The notes below the pieces were generated by a model. That model searched no databases. It had not been told where the DNA came from and saw only the letters and a program-made list of their open reading frames with translations. From Azospirillum picis (GTDB taxonomy: Bacteria; Pseudomonadota; Alphaproteobacteria; Azospirillales; Azospirillaceae), in NCBI RefSeq assembly GCF_017876115.1, contig NZ_JAGINO010000003.1:310001-374000 (forward strand): a DNA stretch of 64,000 bases, written 5' to 3'. Of the stretch, positions 55,311-64,000 are shown in pieces. Position numbers and translations under genes: made by a program. How positions within the stretch are numbered: position 1 is the first letter of the stretch; each line of letters opens with the position of its first letter.

Positions 55311-56705
55311 TCAGTCGTCCGCGTAGGGGTTCTTGCCCTTGCGAAGCAGCAGGCGCACCGGCACACCCGGCATGTCGAAGCTTTCGCGCAGGTGGGTGGT
55401 CAGGTAGCGCTGGTAGCTCTCCGGCAGGTCGAGCGGCTTGTTCACGAACAGAGCGAAGGTGGGCGGCCGCGTCTTCACCTGGGTGACGTAGCGGATCTTC
55501 ACCCGGCGGCCCTCGATCAGGGGCGGCGGATGATGATCGAGGACGCCCTCGATCCAGCGGTTGAGCTGTGCGGTCGGGATGCGGCGGTTCCAGACGGCGT
55601 AGGTTTCCAGCACGCCGTCCAGCAGCGTGTCCAGCTTGTGCCCCTTCAGCGCCGAAATGGTGACGACCTTCACGCCCTTGATGTAGCCCAGCGCCGCCTG
55701 CAGCTTGTCCTCGACCTGCCGCAGGGCCATGGCGCGGTCTTCCACCGCATCCCACTTGTTGACGGCGATGACGAGCGCGCGGCCTTCGGAGATCACCAGC
55801 CGGGCGATGGTGAGGTCCTGCTTGTCCAGGATGGCGCCGGCATCGACCACCAGCACCACCACGTTGGCCATGCGGATGACGCGCAGGCTGTCGGCGACGG
55901 CAAGCTTTTCCACCTTCTCGTCGACGCGGGCGCGGCGGCGCATGCCGGCGGTGTCCACCAGCTTGAAGCGCCGGTCGCGCCATTCCCAGTCGACGGCGAT
56001 GGCGTCGCGCGTCATGCCGGCCTCCGGGCCGGTCAGCACCCGGTCCTCGCCGAGCAGGCTGTTCAGCAGCGTCGACTTGCCGACGTTCGGGCGGCCGACG
56101 ATCGCGATCTGGATCGGCTTGCTGCGGTCCTCTTCCGGCTCCGGCTGGTCGCCGATCGGGATGCTCGGGTCGAAGCCGGCATCGGCCTCCTCCTCGCCCT
56201 CGCCCTCCTCGGGCGGCGCGTAGGGCAGCAGGGCCTCGACCAGGTCGGCCATGCCCTCACCATGCTCGGCCGACAGTGGGATCGGATCGCCCAGGCCCAG
56301 TTCGTAGGATTCGAACAAGCCGGGCTGGCTGGCCTTGCCCTCGGTCTTGTTGGCGACCAGAAGGACCGGGGTCTTGCCCTTGCGCAGCAGAGTGGCGAAG
56401 TGCCGGTCGAGCGGCGTCACGCCGGCGCGGGCGTCGATGATGAACAGCGCGACGTCGGCGCGGGCGAGCGCCTGCTCGGTCTGGCGGCGCATGCGCGCCT
56501 CCAGGCTGTCGTCGGTGACATCCTCCAGGCCGGCGGTATCGACCACCGTGAAGGAGAGGCCGCCGACATGGGCCGGGGCCGAGCGCCAGTCACGGGTGAC
56601 GCCCGGCGTATCGTCCACCAGGGCCAGCTTCTTGCCGGCCAGACGGTTGAACAGGGTCGATTTGCCGACATTCGGCCGACCGACGAGGACCACGGTGAAC
56701 GACAT
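55311..56705 (-). CDS. der: Ribosome-assembly GTPase Der (EngA)
   Basis: 464 residues with two consecutive GTPase domains. G1 motifs [12 protein letters not shown] (start about 8) and [12 protein letters not shown] (about 206) are present, with matching DTAG and NKTE/NKWD motifs, and a KH-like C-terminal domain. Helps late assembly of the 50S subunit. An acidic linker ([12 protein letters not shown]) separates the two G domains. It is the last gene of the TPR-bamB-der run; this order is conserved. Confidence 0.97.
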   Translation of the reverse strand: MSFTVVLVGRPNVGKSTLFNRLAGKKLALVDDTPGVTRDWRSAPAHVGGLSFTVVDTAGLEDVTDDSLEARMRRQTEQALARADVALFIIDARAGVTPLDRHFATLLRKGKTPVLLVANKTEGKASQPGLFESYELGLGDPIPLSAEHGEGMADLVEALLPYAPPEEGEGEEEADAGFDPSIPIGDQPEPEEDRSKPIQIAIVGRPNVGKSTLLNSLLGEDRVLTGPEAGMTRDAIAVDWEWRDRRFKLVDTAGMRRRARVDEKVEKLAVADSLRVIRMANVVVLVVDAGAILDKQDLTIARLVISEGRALVIAVNKWDAVEDRAMALRQVEDKLQAALGYIKGVKVVTISALKGHKLDTLLDGVLETYAVWNRRIPTAQLNRWIEGVLDHHPPPLIEGRRVKIRYVTQVKTRPPTFALFVNKPLDLPESYQRYLTTHLRESFDMPGVPVRLLLRKGKNPYADD

Positions 56706-56746
56706 GGGGCCGAAGGCCTTTCACAACAGACAGAGATAATCCGCGA

Positions 56747-58144
56747 TCAGCGGAACGCGACCAGCGTTCCGTTGTCGCACAGCACATAGAGAGTGTTGTT
56801 TGCCGCGACCGGCGGCAAGTAGGACGATGTCGGAAGCGAGCGGGTCACCTCCACCCTGCCGTCCGCCGGCGACAGGCCGAGCAGCTTGCCGTCGGAGCTG
56901 GCAACCCACAGCCGGCTGCCGGCCAGGACCGGGCCCGACCAGACGATCGGCCCCTTCTTGTCCTCGGGATCCTTGAAACGGTCGAGTTGGGACACCCAGC
57001 GGATGCGTCCGGTCTGGCGGGCGACCGCCACCAGTTCCTGGTCGTTGGTCACGACGAACAGGAAGTCGCCGGCCGCCCAGGGAGTCTGGACTCCGCCGAT
57101 CTCGGTTTCCCAGATGCGGCTGCCGATCCGCTCGTCGATCGCGACCATGCGGCCGGAATGGCCGATGGCATAGACGACGCCGCGGTCGATCACCGGCAGG
57201 CCACGGATATCGGCGAGATTGCTCAGCGCCCCGGTGCGCCGGACCGCCGCCAGGCTTTCCTGCCAGCCGACGCGGCCGTTCTCCGGCCGCAGGCCGTAGA
57301 GCTCGCCGGACGAATAGGGTGCCACCACCAGCGTCGACGTCGCCGCCGGGCTGGCGGCACCCAGGAGGCCCGCGGTCTCCAGGATGCCCTGGTGCGACCA
57401 CTGCACAGCGCCGTCATCGACGGACAGGGCGACGAGCTGGTTGTCCAGCGTCACCACCATGACGCGCCCGCCCGAAACCGTCGGGGCGCCGCGCACCGGA
57501 CCGGCGATCCGCTTGCGCCACAGCACCTTGCCGCTGCCGGCTTCCAGCGCCAGCACCTCGGCAAAGCCGGTGGCGGCATAGACGCGGCCGTCGGCATAGG
57601 CGACGCCGCCGCCGGTGGCCGACCCCCGCTCCTGCTCCGGCCGGGTGTCGACCCGCCACAGCGACTGGCCGTTGCGCTCGTTGAAGGCCGACACATGGGA
57701 ATCGGCGTCCATGGCGTAGATGCGCCCATCGGCGATCACCGGCGTGGCGAGCAGCGCACGCGAGCTGCTGGAGCCGGCGCCGACATCCGTCCGCCACGCT
57801 TCCGCCGGGTTCGCCGACAGGGCGAGGTTCCCCATGGCATGCTCCGGCGTGCCGCCGGGTTGCGCCCAGGCGGCGTTGGCCGCCTGCTCCGGCACCACCA
57901 CCGAGACGGAGGCGAGCTGCGGATCGGGTTCCACCTTGCGCTCGCGCTGCAGGATGGAGACGCGGTTTCCCGGCAGGGGCGGTTCGGGCGTCTTGCCGAA
58001 CCAGTCGCCGACGGTGTCGCAGCCGCCGAGCAGCAGCGCCAGGAGCGAACCCGACACGAGAGCGGCGCGGCGGATGGTGCGGGCGGTGGTCGCGGTCGCC
58101 GCGCTGGCGGCGGGCAGCCGGGTGACAGCCTTCTGAGTGGTCAT
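56747..58144 (-). CDS. bamB: Outer-membrane assembly lipoprotein BamB
   Basis: 465 residues. A long signal sequence ends in the lipobox LLLGGC (Cys about 42), so the protein is lipidated in the outer membrane. The rest is an eight-bladed beta-propeller of PQQ-like repeats (for example AMGNLALS, GRIYAMDADSHVSAFNERNG). It belongs to the BamABCDE complex that folds outer-membrane barrels. It precedes der by 41 bases and follows the TPR gene by 9 bases. Confidence 0.93.
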   Translation of the reverse strand: MTTQKAVTRLPAASAATATTARTIRRAALVSGSLLALLLGGCDTVGDWFGKTPEPPLPGNRVSILQRERKVEPDPQLASVSVVVPEQAANAAWAQPGGTPEHAMGNLALSANPAEAWRTDVGAGSSSSRALLATPVIADGRIYAMDADSHVSAFNERNGQSLWRVDTRPEQERGSATGGGVAYADGRVYAATGFAEVLALEAGSGKVLWRKRIAGPVRGAPTVSGGRVMVVTLDNQLVALSVDDGAVQWSHQGILETAGLLGAASPAATSTLVVAPYSSGELYGLRPENGRVGWQESLAAVRRTGALSNLADIRGLPVIDRGVVYAIGHSGRMVAIDERIGSRIWETEIGGVQTPWAAGDFLFVVTNDQELVAVARQTGRIRWVSQLDRFKDPEDKKGPIVWSGPVLAGSRLWVASSDGKLLGLSPADGRVEVTRSLPTSSYLPPVAANNTLYVLCDNGTLVAFR

Positions 58145-58153
58145 GGCCTTGGA

Positions 58154-58798
58154 TCAGCCCTTGCCGTAGAGGGACGCGAGGTCGGCGGCGCGGGTCCGCA
58201 GGCCGGATGGCGTCTGGGGATCGTCGGCCAACTGCTTGTAGAGCGTGCCGGCCTTTTCGGTGTCGCCGGAGCGGACCGCCAGCAGCGCGGTCAGTTCCCG
58301 CGCGCTGAAGCGCCAGGGGCTGGCGTCGGCGGTCAGCGGCTGCAACTGCGCCGAGAGCTGCGCGGGGTCGCCGCTTTCGGTGCGCTGCATGGCGGCAAGC
58401 AGCGTGGCGAGATCGCGGTAGGCGGCCGGGACCCCGGCGTTGCGGGCGATGCCGTCATAGATCGTCGCGGCTTCGGCCGCCTTGTTCTGGCGGATCAGCA
58501 GGGCCGCGGCATTGAACTGGGCAACGGCGGCCAGGCTGGGATCGGCCGTTCCGGCAAAGGCCGCCAGCGCGTCCACGCCCTTTTCCGGCCCCTGGGCCGT
58601 CTGGGAGAGGGCGGCGACCAGGGCGGCGGTCTGCTCCTGCCGCTTCTGCTCCTTCCAGTGGCGCCAGAAGCTGTAGCCGCCGGTACCGGCAACCACCAGC
58701 ACGACGGCAGCGATCATGGCGCCGCCATACTTCTTGAAAAGCTGCTCCGCGCGGTCCCGGCGCAGATCCTCGTCGACTTCGCGGAAAATATCGCTCAT
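58154..58798 (-). CDS. Membrane-anchored TPR protein (YfgM/DUF2133-like)
   Basis: 214 residues from the ATG at 58798. A short cytoplasmic start (SDIFREVDEDLRRDRAEQLFKKYG) leads to one membrane helix (about 25-45) and a periplasmic domain with TPR-like helices. This matches the YfgM family, which binds periplasmic chaperones and the Sec translocon. It lies 9 bases upstream of bamB in the order typical for these genes. Confidence 0.9.
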   Translation of the reverse strand: MSDIFREVDEDLRRDRAEQLFKKYGGAMIAAVVLVVAGTGGYSFWRHWKEQKRQEQTAALVAALSQTAQGPEKGVDALAAFAGTADPSLAAVAQFNAAALLIRQNKAAEAATIYDGIARNAGVPAAYRDLATLLAAMQRTESGDPAQLSAQLQPLTADASPWRFSARELTALLAVRSGDTEKAGTLYKQLADDPQTPSGLRTRAADLASLYGKG

Positions 58799-59142
58799 GG
58801 CGCTGCGGTGGCGTCCCTGCGGTGGCATCGTCGCGCATGGCCCGCGAGCGGGCGGCGCTGATCGGTCGGTTCGCGCGGATCGGTCCGGCCGGTTGGCCGG
58901 CGGACGGCCCGCGCAGGATCAAGAGGGGCGGATAGCATCGCCCCGCCCGCGCGGTCAAGAGCAAGGGCGTCGCGGCCGCCGCCGGAGCCGGACTTTGATG
59001 GCCTTTTCCGGAGGCGGGCGCCACCGGCAGGCGGCGACGGCGTGCAGGTGGAAACGACTGCGGGCTGCGGAGGGCATCCCTCCGCAGCCCGCATTACGCC
59101 CAGGCTGTCGCCGGGTTCGTCGCGATCGATGGCATGTGGCCC
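58799..59142. other. Intergenic region, no supported gene
   Basis: 344 bases downstream of the LuxR-type gene and upstream of the TPR-bamB-der unit. GC-rich, with no promoter box that could be assigned. A short low-complexity inverted piece (CGGGCTGCGGAGGG-type) is near 59060-59095. Confidence 0.4.
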
Positions 59143-59187
59143 GGATCAGGTCGATCTGGATCAGGCCGATCTGGATCAGGCCGACAT
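59143..59187. repeat. Three 15-bp tandem repeats at the LuxR gene end
   Basis: GGATCAGGTCGATCT, GGATCAGGCCGATCT and GGATCAGGCCGACAT are consecutive at 59143-59157, 59158-59172 and 59173-59187. The last copy overlaps the final codons and stop of the minus-strand LuxR-type regulator. Confidence 0.9.
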
Positions 59188-59817
59188 GGCCGCGGCGGCG
59201 ATGACCGCCTGGGTCCGGTTCTTCACGCCGAGCGACTTGAAGATCGCCGTCACGTGGATCTTCACCGTGCCCTCGGACAGACCCAGCTCATAGGCGATCT
59301 GCTTGTTCGACTTGCCCAGCCGTAGGCATTCCAGCACCTCGCGCTGGCGCTGGGTCAGTCCGTAGCCGGCATTCCGGTCGGAAACCTCGCTCGCCCGGCG
59401 GCGCGGCGCGGCATCCATGGATGCGGTGAGCGCGCCCGGCGGCAGGTAGATGCCGCCCGAGAACACGAGGTTCAGGGCACCCATCATCACCTTGACGCTG
59501 CTCGATTTCGGGATGTAGCCGGTCGCGCCGTGGTCGAGGGCGCCGCGGATGTCGCCCAGCGCTTCGGATGCGGAGATCACCACCACCGGCACGCCCGGCT
59601 GCAGCGCCTGGATTTCGCGCAGCCCGTCGAAGCCCGGCCAGCTCGGCATGTGCAGGTCCATCAGGATGATATCGAACGTGCCGCTGGTCCGGCAGTGGTC
59701 CAGCACTTCGTCGAACGTCCCGGCCTCTACGAAGGTGGAGTCACCCTGCAACTGTTCGAGCAACCGCCGCAGGCCTTCCCGGAACAGCAGATGGTCGTCT
59801 CCGATCAGAATCTTCAT
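59176..59817 (-). CDS. NarL/LuxR-family response regulator
   Basis: 213 residues from the ATG at 59817 (GACGGGGACC upstream; ATG 59829 is possible). The receiver has D7/D8 in LIGDDHLLF, the phospho-acceptor D54 in IILMDLHMP, and IPKSSS with K near 104. The C-terminal LuxR domain reads LTQRQREVLECLRLGKSNKQIAYELGLSEGTVKIHVTAIFKSLGVKNRTQAV. No kinase gene is adjacent, so the partner is unknown. Its end is covered by a 15-bp repeat. Confidence 0.93.
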   Translation of the reverse strand: MKILIGDDHLLFREGLRRLLEQLQGDSTFVEAGTFDEVLDHCRTSGTFDIILMDLHMPSWPGFDGLREIQALQPGVPVVVISASEALGDIRGALDHGATGYIPKSSSVKVMMGALNLVFSGGIYLPPGALTASMDAAPRRRASEVSDRNAGYGLTQRQREVLECLRLGKSNKQIAYELGLSEGTVKIHVTAIFKSLGVKNRTQAVIAAAAMSA

Positions 59818-60728
59818 GGTCCCCGTCATCCTCGCTCGCCGGCCCCGTCGGGGCTCCTGATCCATTCTCGCCCGATGCGCCCCCGCGGCACCCGGGTCAT
59901 ACCACGCGCCTCGATTGTATCGAGTCTTCTGCTTGGTGGTCGACTGCACGCCATCGGCCTTACTTCAGCCCGGCCTTAAGGCCGTGTTCCGTAGTTGGCC
60001 GCTCTTCACTGTCTTGGGTACCTGATACCACGATCGGAAGAGCACATGTATCCGGACAAGGGCCATAGGTCATTTGAGGCCGGCATCTTCATGCGAAATG
60101 CCATTGGTCATGCGACACACAAGCATTGTCTCCGACGAAGGTCATAGATGGCTCTACGGTCGCGAAGGGAGTTATGAGATACAGCCATTGGAATCATTCG
60201 AAATGGCGCCTGTTGTCTCCATCAGGAACGGGAAATTTCTTGGAACCTTGCCATCTTTGCGACGTTCGTGTGGCAGGGACTCGGATAATCCCGAATCGAC
60301 CGCGCGAACGGGGAAGGAAAAGCGGCGACCAAACCGATCGGGTCACTCTGAAGGATGCCTGTACCAACGCGCATTCCCGTGTGACCCGTCCAGCACACAT
60401 CATTCCATAGGTGTTACCGTTCCGAAACCTAAGGCGACCTACAAGGAGACGGCAAGCGATCTTGGCTTATCATCCATCGCCTGATTTACGCGGAGCACGG
60501 TTCATTTCTAAATCAGCCGGTGCAACCAGGATTTCCCTCCGGCGGTTTTCCACCAGGGGAATATGCAGTTGTTCTGAAATACTTCGATACCTGTGCAGGA
60601 TTTTCCTCAACGTGCCTTTCGACCACGTGCCTGGGCCAACCGGCCGGCTTCATTTCAACCCTTTGACGCAGGCGGCGATGCCCCCAGCAGGGCCGGCCGT
60701 GGATGCCTCCTCCAGACAGAGCTGACCC
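59818..60728. other. 0.9-kb intergenic region between two LuxR-type regulators
   Basis: 911 bases between divergent regulators, less GC-rich than the flanks. Frames up to 136 codons exist (60074-60484) but show mixed, family-free sequence and no good start site. It must hold the promoters of both regulators, perhaps with operator sites. I could not resolve a repeat or an RNA gene in it. Confidence 0.4.
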
Positions 60729-61469
60729 ATGCACACACACCATGAGTACGCCAATGAGAAAGCATCTCACCAGACCCGCAACGCGGTGACTCCCATGCAT
60801 GTCTGCCTGATCCTCGACAACAATGCGCTCACCGAGACGGTGGTGCAGCAGCTCGACCGCGGCGGGCGTCACCGGGTCACGGTGCTGCACGACATCGGCG
60901 AGCTGACCCAGAGCGCATTGACGCCGGACGCCATTCTGATCGGCCTTCAGCAGTTCACCGCGCTGCGCGAGAACGAGCCGATGGTCTATCTCCGGCTGTC
61001 CCGCCGGTCGCGGATCGTCGTGGTGCTGTCCTCGCGCGAGCTGCTGGACGCCGCCCACATCCTGGCCTTCGCCGATGCATGGGTCTTCGAGGATCTCAAT
61101 GTCGACCGCATCAACGAGCTGCTGGACCTCGGGCTGGAAGGCCATTGCCTGATGCCCAAGCAGTTCCTGTCGCGCCTCGGGGTCGACGAGATCCGCCTGA
61201 CGCTGCTGCCGCGGTTGTCCGATCCCGAATTCGAGACCCTTCGCCTGCTTGGAGAAGGGATGAACAACCGCACCATCGCCAACGCGCTCGACCTCTCGGA
61301 GGCGGTCATCAAGTCGATGGTGCGCAGCGTGCTGTCCAAACTGCATTTCCGCAACCGCACGGAAGCCGGCGTCTTCGCCGCGCGGCAACAGGGGGCTCTG
61401 GAGCAGGCGCGTTCGGGCATGACGCCGCCCCACATGCACGCCGCCCAGCAGCGCCGCGCCGGGCTGTGA
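60729..61469 (+). CDS. LuxR-type regulator with an atypical receiver
   Basis: 246 residues. The N-terminal 130 residues look receiver-like: MHVCLILDNNALTETVVQQL, then PDAILIGLQQF where the phospho-acceptor Asp of a true receiver is replaced by Gly, and SSRELL at the Thr position. The acidic pair is also lost (L-D-N). The C-terminal LuxR helix-turn-helix is intact (LSDPEFETLRLLGEGMNNRTIANALDLSEAVIKSMVRSVLSKLHFRNRT). It probably acts without phosphorylation. The start at 60729 or the internal ATG at 60795 (MHVCLILD) are both possible. Confidence 0.85.
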   Translation: MHTHHEYANEKASHQTRNAVTPMHVCLILDNNALTETVVQQLDRGGRHRVTVLHDIGELTQSALTPDAILIGLQQFTALRENEPMVYLRLSRRSRIVVVLSSRELLDAAHILAFADAWVFEDLNVDRINELLDLGLEGHCLMPKQFLSRLGVDEIRLTLLPRLSDPEFETLRLLGEGMNNRTIANALDLSEAVIKSMVRSVLSKLHFRNRTEAGVFAARQQGALEQARSGMTPPHMHAAQQRRAGL

Positions 61470-61948
61470 GACCGCGCTTCACCCGGTGACGCGATGCGGG
61501 GGCGCCGTCTGCCCGAAACGGCCGGGGCGAGCGTTAAACGGCGACGGAAGACCGAGCCGGCCGAACAACAGCGTACCGCCTCCCCCTACGGCGTCCGCCT
61601 CCCCCAGGGCGGCGCCCGGGCGGGATGCGTCGAGCCGGCGGACGCCCGTCCGCCCTCCGCTTCCCTCCACCCTGCGGAAAGCGTCCGTCCGATAGCGCGG
61701 GATGTGCCAACAGCCCACGGCCCCGGCCGCTGTCCTGACGGCACGCACCAGAATATGCATCAGGTCGTCGGTGCCGTGGGTGAGTTCCGAAGCGCCTCGG
61801 CGCTGTTCGTCCGCGCGCCGTTCCGCGACGCTCGCCTCGCGCGACACCTCGTCGATGCGGACAGAGACGTCGATGGCAGCCGCCGCGGTCCTGCAGATCG
61901 CCCCGCCTTCATGATGGCGACATGGGGGATGCCGACCAGTGGCATTGC
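61470..61948. other. Intergenic region, no supported gene
   Basis: 479 bases between the LuxR-type gene and the csaA-like gene, which are convergent. Several GC-rich open frames exist on both strands but none shows family motifs or a good start. No terminator with a T tract was seen. Confidence 0.4.
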
Positions 61949-62284
61949 TCAGAACAGTCGTGCGCCGTCCGGCACCGATCGGTCCGGCCCGACGAGCACC
62001 ACCGCACCGTCGGCATCGGGAAGTCCCAGGCAAAGGACCTCGCTGGTAAACGGCCCGATTCTCTTCGCAGGGAAATTGACGACCGCCAGCACCTGCCGGC
62101 CCACCAGGTCATCGGCGGCATAGTGGCTGGTGATCTGGGCGGAACTGCGCCGGGTCCCGATCTCGCCCCCGAAATCGATGGTCAGCTTGTAGGCCGGCTT
62201 GCGCGCCTCGGGGAAAGGCTCGGCGGCGCGGATGGTGCCGACGCGGATGTCGACCTTGGTAAAGTCGTCGTAGCTGATGGTCAT
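61949..62284 (-). CDS. CsaA-like tRNA-binding-domain protein
   Basis: 111 residues with the EMAP-II/tRNA-binding OB fold: FTKVDIRVGTIRAAEPFPEA, KLTIDFG near the start, then QVLAVVNFPAKRIGPFTSEVLCLG and a final P-D-G-A. Full length for the CsaA family, which has chaperone-like and tRNA-binding roles in bacteria. The ATG is preceded by CGGAGCC. Confidence 0.93.
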   Translation of the reverse strand: MTISYDDFTKVDIRVGTIRAAEPFPEARKPAYKLTIDFGGEIGTRRSSAQITSHYAADDLVGRQVLAVVNFPAKRIGPFTSEVLCLGLPDADGAVVLVGPDRSVPDGARLF

Positions 62285-62446
62285 CGCAGGCTCCGTCCGG
62301 TTGAAACGTTGCCGGCAAGGTAGCGCGTGCCGCCGCCCACCGGAACCCGGCGTCTCGCGATCAGCAAAACAGAAAGGGGCCGCCGATGGCGACCCCCAGC
62401 CCCTGAGGCCGCGCGAGGAGCGCGAACCCCCGGTATGCGGACTCTC

Positions 62447-62881
62447 TTACTTCTGCACCTTGGCGATGGCGACCTTGATCTCGTCCAGGCTCTCCGAAAC
62501 GCGCTTGGCCAGAATGTCGGCCGCTTCGGTGTTGGACTTGGCGACCATCTCGGTCAGCTCACGGATGTTGGCCAGCGACCTCTCAAAGGCGGTCTTGACG
62601 AGATCGGCCTGCTTGGCGGCCTTCTCCTCCGGCGTGCCGGCGACGGTCAGTTCGCCGACGGCGCGGTTGACGTCCTCGGTGACGGTGCGCAGGACCTCGG
62701 CCTGGCGGCGCAGGACGGCCTGGAAACCCTCATAGGCAAGCTGGTTGGCGGCGGTGACCGCCTCGATGTTCTTGCGCTGGCTGGCGATGATGGACTCGAC
62801 ATCCAGGCCCGGCATCTTCAAGTCACCCATCAGCTTGGACGGATCGAACTCGAGGAAGGGGTTACCGCTCATCTTGGCCAT
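62447..62881 (-). CDS. Phasin family protein
   Basis: 144 residues from the ATG at 62881 (GGGGATGAG upstream). Nearly all helical and amphipathic, with the phasin features FLEFDPSKLMGDLKMPGLDVESIIASQRKNIEAV and a long coiled region. Phasins coat polyhydroxyalkanoate granules and control their size, in line with a PHB-storing host. No PHA synthase gene is in the window. Other ATG choices nearby (62890, 62872) shift the start by three codons. Confidence 0.9.
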   Translation of the reverse strand: MAKMSGNPFLEFDPSKLMGDLKMPGLDVESIIASQRKNIEAVTAANQLAYEGFQAVLRRQAEVLRTVTEDVNRAVGELTVAGTPEEKAAKQADLVKTAFERSLANIRELTEMVAKSNTEAADILAKRVSESLDEIKVAIAKVQK

Positions 62882-63038
62882 GTTTCTCATCCCCAAATCG
62901 GTGATTGGGCCCGCTTGCTGTCCGGGCATGTTGCGGCGCAACATTCAGAGGGCGACTATGCAGAGTGCTGAAAACTTAGTCAACGCGGTTTTGGCGCCGC
63001 AGCATAGCCCTGACGGGAGCAGCGGCGTCGCTCCCGGA

Positions 63039-63701
63039 TCAAGCGGCTGAGGCCGTGGGATTTTCCGCCGCAGCCCGCCGCCTGCCGGTCCAGCGGCAGA
63101 AGGTCGCGCCCCAGCGCTCGGCACCGCGCAGGGCGTTGTCGAGCGCGGCCATCGTCCGGGACAGGTCGGCGCTGTCGTCGTCGAGGAAGACGCGCATCAC
63201 CCGCGCATGGACCGTGCCGAGCCCGGCGACCAGCGCGGCGCCGCCGCGGCGGTCGGGATCGATGCCGGCGGCACGCAGCATCCAGGCCATGGAGCGGCCG
63301 AAACTGCAGGAGAAGGCCAGCGAGGTCACCGGCTCGGTCGGAAGATCGCGGATCACCGCACGCAATCCCTCGCGGTACGGGCGCAACGCATCGAACCGCC
63401 GCATCATCACGTCGAACAGCCTGTCGCGCTCCGCCTCCGCCGGATCGGGCGTCAGGTCGGCGGCCAGCACCGTGGCGTCGGCCACGCGCGAGACGGCCGC
63501 CAGCAGGTCGGCCCGCCCACGGAAGCGGTGATGGAATCGTGACAGCGGCACGCCTGCGGCCTTGGCGACGTCAAGCAGGCCGACGCGTCGCCAGCCCTTC
63601 TCGGCCGCCAGCCGCATCGCCGCCGCCGCGACCGTGCGGTCCAGGGCGTCCGGATCCAGCGGATCGGTGCGGAAGCTGCTGTCTTCGGGCGTATCGGACA
63701 T
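63039..63701 (-). CDS. TetR-family-like transcription regulator
   Basis: 220 residues. The N-terminal helix-turn-helix is of TetR type (ALDRTVAAAAMRLAAEKGWRRVGLLDVAKAAGVPLSRFHHRF), followed by a helical ligand-binding domain with no family-specific motif. No divergent target gene lies close enough to name a regulon; the partial YbaK-like gene starts upstream beyond the window on the same strand. Usually such repressors control neighbouring genes. Confidence 0.87.
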   Translation of the reverse strand: MSDTPEDSSFRTDPLDPDALDRTVAAAAMRLAAEKGWRRVGLLDVAKAAGVPLSRFHHRFRGRADLLAAVSRVADATVLAADLTPDPAEAERDRLFDVMMRRFDALRPYREGLRAVIRDLPTEPVTSLAFSCSFGRSMAWMLRAAGIDPDRRGGAALVAGLGTVHARVMRVFLDDDSADLSRTMAALDNALRGAERWGATFCRWTGRRRAAAENPTASAA

Positions 63702-63785
63702 CGCACCACCTCACACGATAGGAAACCGCTTCATAAGGTGGTGTGTCCGTGGCCGCGCGTCACCCGCAAGGCCGACAATAAGGCA

Positions 63786-64000
63786 TCAGGCCTTGCGCAG
63801 GGTCGCGACCCGGCCGCCCGTCATGCTGGCGAGGTCGGCGGGCGTCAGGCGGAACACGGCATTGGGCGTGCCGGCGGCGGCCCAGATCACCTCCAGCCGC
63901 ATCAGGTCCTCGTCGATCAGCACCAGCGGCGGCACCGCGTGGCCGATCGGGGAAACGCCGCCGATGGCGAACCCGGTCGCCTCGCGGACGAAATCGGGAT
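63786..64000 (-). CDS. YbaK/ProX-type aminoacyl-tRNA deacylase, C-terminal part
   Basis: Only the last 71 codons are in the window; the gene begins beyond 64000. The translation contains REATGFAIGGVSPIGH, the signature of the YbaK/prolyl-tRNA editing family, then PLVLIDEDLMRLEVIWAAAG and TPNAVFRLTPADLASMTGG. These proteins hydrolyse mischarged tRNA, such as Cys-tRNA-Pro, to keep translation accurate. Confidence 0.88.
   Translation of the reverse strand, partial: PDFVREATGFAIGGVSPIGHAVPPLVLIDEDLMRLEVIWAAAGTPNAVFRLTPADLASMTGGRVATLRKA

Noticed and set aside
60074..60484. 136-codon open frame between the LuxR-type genes
   Set aside because: Family-free mixed sequence with several overlapping frames of similar quality; not enough to call a gene.
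1..64000. tRNA, rRNA or CRISPR arrays
   Set aside because: No T-loop/anticodon pattern, rRNA-like stretch or regularly spaced repeat-spacer array was seen; a covariance-model scan would settle small RNAs.

Overview
The window is GC-rich chromosomal DNA from an alphaproteobacterium, most likely Azospirillum or a close relative in the Azospirillaceae. The class-level evidence is a GcrA cell-cycle regulator, the rpsF-rpsR-DUF2232-rplI cluster, a dimeric NADP isocitrate dehydrogenase and a phasin. The genus is an inference from overall style and gene content; no 16S gene or other RNA gene was found.

Layout. 1-6.6 kb: the 3' part of a divergent FtsH-type protease, an OmpR-type response regulator facing a DUF3369 receiver/histidine kinase, a membrane HisKA_2 kinase and a stand-alone hisE. 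6.9-9.9 kb: two tandem paralogous 64-65-residue proteins of unknown function, a Crp/Fnr regulator, a small membrane protein and a DUF502 protein. 9.9-18 kb (mostly minus strand): recG, two small proteins, then fabD-fabG-acpP-fabF-mltG (fatty-acid synthesis and peptidoglycan chain-length control). 18-25.5 kb: a membrane acyltransferase, rpsF-rpsR-DUF2232-rplI, a cyclopropane fatty acid synthase, icd and an orphan Rossmann-fold protein. 25.6-34.3 kb: stomatin/NfeD pair, gcrA, an ECF sigma/anti-sigma pair behind a second isocitrate dehydrogenase, a SulP-STAS-cNMP fusion transporter and a DUF2189 membrane protein.

34.3-36.7 kb is a foreign-looking AT-rich patch. It has a decayed IS5-type transposase, a small periplasmic sulfite-oxidase-fold protein without any cysteine, and a membrane diguanylate cyclase that starts directly at the first gene's stop. 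36.7-48.4 kb: a VWA/CoxE-like protein, a small HD hydrolase, ccoG, glnD, four small or hypothetical genes, and mutS. 48.5-58.8 kb holds housekeeping blocks: SDR, purF, cvpA and radA on the minus strand; map, NUDIX and DUF985 as an overlapping plus-strand operon; TPR protein, bamB and der on the minus strand. 58.8-64 kb: two LuxR-type regulators flanking a 0.9-kb empty region (one has a receiver-like domain without a phosphorylatable Asp), then csaA-like, phasin, TetR and a partial YbaK-type gene.

Most genes are conserved housekeeping functions. The least explained items are the tandem small-protein pair with an internal 20-residue repeat (6901-7336), the sulfite-oxidase-fold/diguanylate cyclase pair next to transposon debris, and at least two families of dispersed palindromic repeats sitting just downstream of genes.
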